Source of the DNA: Methanosarcinales archaeon
GTDB lineage: Archaea > Halobacteriota > Methanosarcinia > Methanosarcinales > Methanocomedenaceae
Assembly: GCA_030666885.1 (NCBI GenBank)
Contig: DAOUWY010000089.1
Coordinates: 1 to 7,417, forward strand
Direction of reading: 5' to 3'
DNA length: 7,417 nucleotides
The position numbers and the translations under genes are program-made. The notes below the pieces were generated by a model, which saw nothing but the letters and a program-made list of their open reading frames with translations, did no database searches and was not told where the DNA came from. Each line of letters opens with the position of its first letter. The stretch's first letter is position 1. Shown piece by piece: positions 4,951-7,417 of this stretch.

Positions 4951-7331
4951 TATTCGCCAGCCCCCTTGCACAACCTTGGTACATTTGTGGGTTGGAAGGA
5001 TACATCAACCTTCCTTGCAGGACCTTCAAGTATTTTCTTCCTGTCCCAGTCGATCTTCCATCCATGTTCCTCTTCCAGTATCTTAAGCAGCTCTTCCCTC
5101 TTTGCCAGGGGCAGGTCAGCTTCACTTCTCACATAAATATGCCAGTCATCTGGCATCACGCCCAGGTACTTTTCGTTCAGTTCGATGTAATGGGTCAGCT
5201 TGATCATCCTTCCCAGGTTATTATCACCTGGCCTGAAGCAGAGTTTAGCCAGCAAGGGCATGAGCTCTGCTTTATTTTCTGCTGATATCAATAGATGTTC
5301 GGGTGCAGGTTCGACATTATGCAATGAACCGTCCCTGGCATCCAATATGTTCCATTTATCTTTATCATAAGCTTTGCCCGGATATGCCCGCCTGTATTTA
5401 GCCCCGTGGGGTCCCAATACCACAGGTATACCAAGACGGTTACAGCCTGTACCGATGGAAAGTGCCTTCTGGGTAAATCCACCCCATGCCAGGCCCACAG
5501 CTCCTATCCTGTTCATCACATAATCTGCGATCTCTTCAAAGTTGCCTGTAATATCACGCCTGGCAAATATGGCAGCTACCTTGATGGTAGTGGCTGATAT
5601 GTGGGCGTTTGAAACACATGAACCGGTATTTAGCAGGTTGCCTTTGAGGAAACCTCCTCCGTATCGCTCATACAGGGTCTTACCCTCGTCATCTTTGAAC
5701 ATGCCAATATCCATGGCACTGCAGCCTGATGTAACGACAATATAACTCCGCTGCAGCATCTCCTCGGCAATCTCATATACATCGCGGCTGCCGTCGGGAT
5801 AGTTGGGGCAGCCAATGATGGCTACTACACCTGGAGTGGTCCCGAGCACAAGGTTGACACCCTCCTCCCTTATCTCAGGGTCTCCTACCTGCCCCCGGCC
5901 GGTCCTGAGCTTTCCTTTCTCTTCACGGATAACTTTCTGGGACGCTTTCTCTATCACATTTAATACAGGAATGTTTTTGGGACATTCAAATTCGCACCGT
6001 CCGCAGCCTATACATTTATCATGCAATTCCTCGAACAATGTCAGGTCGCCTCCTGCCGCGGCCTCCATTGCTTTATCAATTTCAAGTCCCTGGGGACATC
6101 CTATCACACATGCACCGCACCGGGTGCAGCTTGAGGCCAGTTTCCTGAACTCATCATCACTGGGCAGGGCAGTGAAACCTTTTTCTTTCCGTATTGGCGC
6201 CATTTTCATGACAAGTTTCGGGGCCAGTTCACCGACTTTATCATAGTCGAACAATAAGACACCAGGCTGTTCACCTGATGCAAGGTCATTGATAATGTCA
6301 TCAATATCATCGTTGCTCCTGTCAGGCAGACCGTACATAACCTTATCATTGGTAGCAATGACCGGAATATGAAGTTTACTGGTTTCCTGCATCATATCGG
6401 CCCTGATACATTGTTCATCCACAATTATCAGGTCAGGGATGCCTGAACGGATGTATTTAAGCTGCTTTGACAGAGACCCTACTACCTTTGCCTTGGGATT
6501 GACCCGGGTCATGTCATGTGCAGTGCAGCAAATGGCAGCTAATTCTATCTTGTCAAACAGGTCATGATCTTCCATATAGTCCATAATATATGTGACAGCG
6601 GCCACATTGTGTCCTATACATAAAAGCACTGGTTTGGTGGAATCAATCAACCCCATACCCATATCGACCAGTGGAGCATCGGCCTGGCTTTTTGGCATAT
6701 CCAGGCAGGATATCTGGATAATATCAGATACTTCCATGCCAACATGGTCCACCATACCTGCATGCAGGGCTTTGGATTCAAAATCTATTGCACTCCCTTC
6801 CTGGCCAATATGGGTTGTAGCCAGCAGTTGTGTTATCTGCTCTTCCACATAGTCCAGTACAGGGACAAAATCACCAATGGTCTCCGGTTTAATACCCAAT
6901 ACAGTCTGGGTGACTGGTGCTTTTATATTACTGGGCCCCACATCGATAGGATAGTCTGCTCCAAAACGCTTGATAAGATGGTTTAGCAGGTGTCTGCCGT
7001 GGCCCGCGTGGGCGGATGCACCTGTTAAGGTCCTGAGCATAGCCTCACGGGCCTGGTGAGCTTCCATGTTGATACCGCAAGCACCTTCCTTGTTACCTGT
7101 CAGGTCACACTTGCCGTAGGTGCAGTAACAGCACAGATCGCAAATAGGCGAATAAACGGGTTCGTACCGCTTAAGCAGCCTCATATCCCAATCCCGCAGT
7201 TCATGTATATCGGGTGCGGGAGTCGGACCTTCTGGCTCTTCTTTTTCTTCATCAGAAGATATTACCTTGCCTATGTTTATCTGGACATTTTCCAGACCAT
7301 CTATGGTAAATTTGCCTTTTTTAATAACCAT
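4950..7331 (-). CDS. cdhA: ACDS alpha subunit, nickel CO dehydrogenase
   Basis: This 793-residue protein matches the archaeal CdhA length (about 800) and interconverts CO and CO2 at the Ni-Fe-S C-cluster. After a short N-terminal peptide and an acidic/Pro linker (25-41), the cysteines C64, C67, C68, C70, C75 and C85 supply the subunit-bridging D-cluster and the B-cluster. Likely C-cluster ligands, by comparison with bacterial CooS, are H241 (CIGHN), C269 (ICCTAHD), C308 (DEQCIRAD), C508 (IIGCPN), C537 (SGCSAMD) and C572 (GSCVSN). Two ferredoxin-like motifs, CTRCGACVIGCP (402-413) and CIGCGRCEFECP (440-451), hold the two extra [4Fe-4S] clusters that set archaeal CdhA apart from bacterial CODH and probably pass electrons to ferredoxin. 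All expected ligands are present, so the enzyme looks active. It is the first gene of the operon; its ATG has AAGGAGAG 10 bases upstream, and its stop overlaps the cdhB start. Confidence 0.97.
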   Translation of the reverse strand: MVIKKGKFTIDGLENVQINIGKVISSDEEKEEPEGPTPAPDIHELRDWDMRLLKRYEPVYSPICDLCCYCTYGKCDLTGNKEGACGINMEAHQAREAMLRTLTGASAHAGHGRHLLNHLIKRFGADYPIDVGPSNIKAPVTQTVLGIKPETIGDFVPVLDYVEEQITQLLATTHIGQEGSAIDFESKALHAGMVDHVGMEVSDIIQISCLDMPKSQADAPLVDMGMGLIDSTKPVLLCIGHNVAAVTYIMDYMEDHDLFDKIELAAICCTAHDMTRVNPKAKVVGSLSKQLKYIRSGIPDLIIVDEQCIRADMMQETSKLHIPVIATNDKVMYGLPDRSNDDIDDIINDLASGEQPGVLLFDYDKVGELAPKLVMKMAPIRKEKGFTALPSDDEFRKLASSCTRCGACVIGCPQGLEIDKAMEAAAGGDLTLFEELHDKCIGCGRCEFECPKNIPVLNVIEKASQKVIREEKGKLRTGRGQVGDPEIREEGVNLVLGTTPGVVAIIGCPNYPDGSRDVYEIAEEMLQRSYIVVTSGCSAMDIGMFKDDEGKTLYERYGGGFLKGNLLNTGSCVSNAHISATTIKVAAIFARRDITGNFEEIADYVMNRIGAVGLAWGGFTQKALSIGTGCNRLGIPVVLGPHGAKYRRAYPGKAYDKDKWNILDARDGSLHNVEPAPEHLLISAENKAELMPLLAKLCFRPGDNNLGRMIKLTHYIELNEKYLGVMPDDWHIYVRSEADLPLAKREELLKILEEEHGWKIDWDRKKILEGPARKVDVSFQPTNVPRLCKGAGE
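4961..4967 (-). promoter_or_regulatory. Ribosome binding site of cdhB
   Basis: AAGGGGG on the minus strand lies 10 bases before the ATG at 4950, within the last codons of cdhA. It supports the ATG over the upstream GTG at 4971, which lies on the other side of it. Confidence 0.5.
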
Positions 7332-7341
7332 TGGGGGTATG

Positions 7342-7349
7342 CTCTCCTT
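7342..7349 (-). promoter_or_regulatory. Ribosome binding site of cdhA
   Basis: AAGGAGAG on the minus strand lies 10 bases before the cdhA ATG at 7331. No other in-frame start in the upstream AT-rich sequence has a comparable site. Confidence 0.65.
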
Positions 7350-7417
7350 TATTTGGTCAGGTATATTTACAATAAACCTAAAATATTCTAAAATTCAATT
7401 TCCCACTATAATACTAA
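7350..7417 (-). promoter_or_regulatory. AT-rich upstream region, possible operon promoter
   Basis: This region has no gene and is much richer in A and T than the coding sequence. Two TATA-like stretches can be picked on the minus strand: TAGAATATTTTAGG around 7378-7391 and GTAAATATA at 7361-7369. Archaeal transcription usually starts about 25 bases downstream of the TATA box. The first would give a short leader that keeps the ribosome binding site; the second would place the start at about 7340 and lose it. Methanosarcina cdh operons can have leaders of several hundred bases, so the true promoter may lie beyond the window edge. Confidence 0.25.

Noticed and set aside
4951..4971. Upstream GTG start extending cdhB by 7 codons
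   Set aside because: The ATG at 4950 overlaps the cdhA stop, has a ribosome binding site and matches the family N-terminus; the GTG extension would encode unrelated residues inside cdhA.

Overview
The window is a stretch of archaeal genome filled almost end to end by one operon read on the minus strand: the genes for the acetyl-CoA decarbonylase/synthase (ACDS, archaeal CODH/ACS) complex. The order in transcription direction is cdhA, cdhB, cdhC, a cooC-type nickel ATPase gene, a short duplicated cdhD fragment, cdhD and the start of cdhE. This cdhABC-cooC-DE order, the high resemblance of the proteins to Methanosarcina ACDS subunits, and strong GGAGG-type ribosome binding sites point to a member of the Methanosarcinales or a relative such as an ANME-2 lineage. 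The sequence alone does not settle the genus or whether the cell makes or oxidises methane.

Layout from high to low coordinates. 7332-7417: AT-rich upstream region with the cdhA ribosome binding site and possible TATA-like elements. 4950-7331: cdhA, the nickel CO dehydrogenase subunit. 4420-4950: cdhB, the epsilon subunit, whose ATG overlaps the cdhA stop by one base. 2959-4365: cdhC, the acetyl-CoA synthase subunit with the A-cluster cysteines. 2191-2940: the cooC-type gene, with a TTG start. 1930-2136: a 68-codon ORF that is a second copy of the 5' end of cdhD. 609-1913: full-length cdhD. 1-606: the first 202 codons of cdhE, running off the window edge. No intergenic stretch exceeds about 90 bases, and I see no RNA genes, insertion sequences or CRISPR arrays.

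The products form one machine. CdhA/CdhB interconvert CO2 and CO on a Ni-Fe-S cluster. CdhD/CdhE form the corrinoid iron-sulfur protein that carries the methyl group to and from tetrahydromethanopterin or sarcinapterin. CdhC joins or splits methyl, CO and CoA at its A-cluster. The CooC-like ATPase is expected to help insert nickel. The pathway can run toward acetyl-CoA (carbon fixation) or away from it (acetate cleavage).

The unusual item is the tandem partial duplication just upstream of cdhD. About 219 bases, covering the cdhD ribosome binding site and its first 64 codons, occur twice at roughly 95% identity. The upstream copy has an intact start and ribosome binding site and stays open to a stop placed directly before the ribosome binding site of the real cdhD. 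It could be a translated mini-protein, a decaying duplication, or a join between strain variants. Separately, the CdhA N-terminus and the CdhC C-terminus carry similar short peptides next to acidic linkers, and the duplicated CdhD N-terminus weakly resembles them, which hints at a shared docking element.
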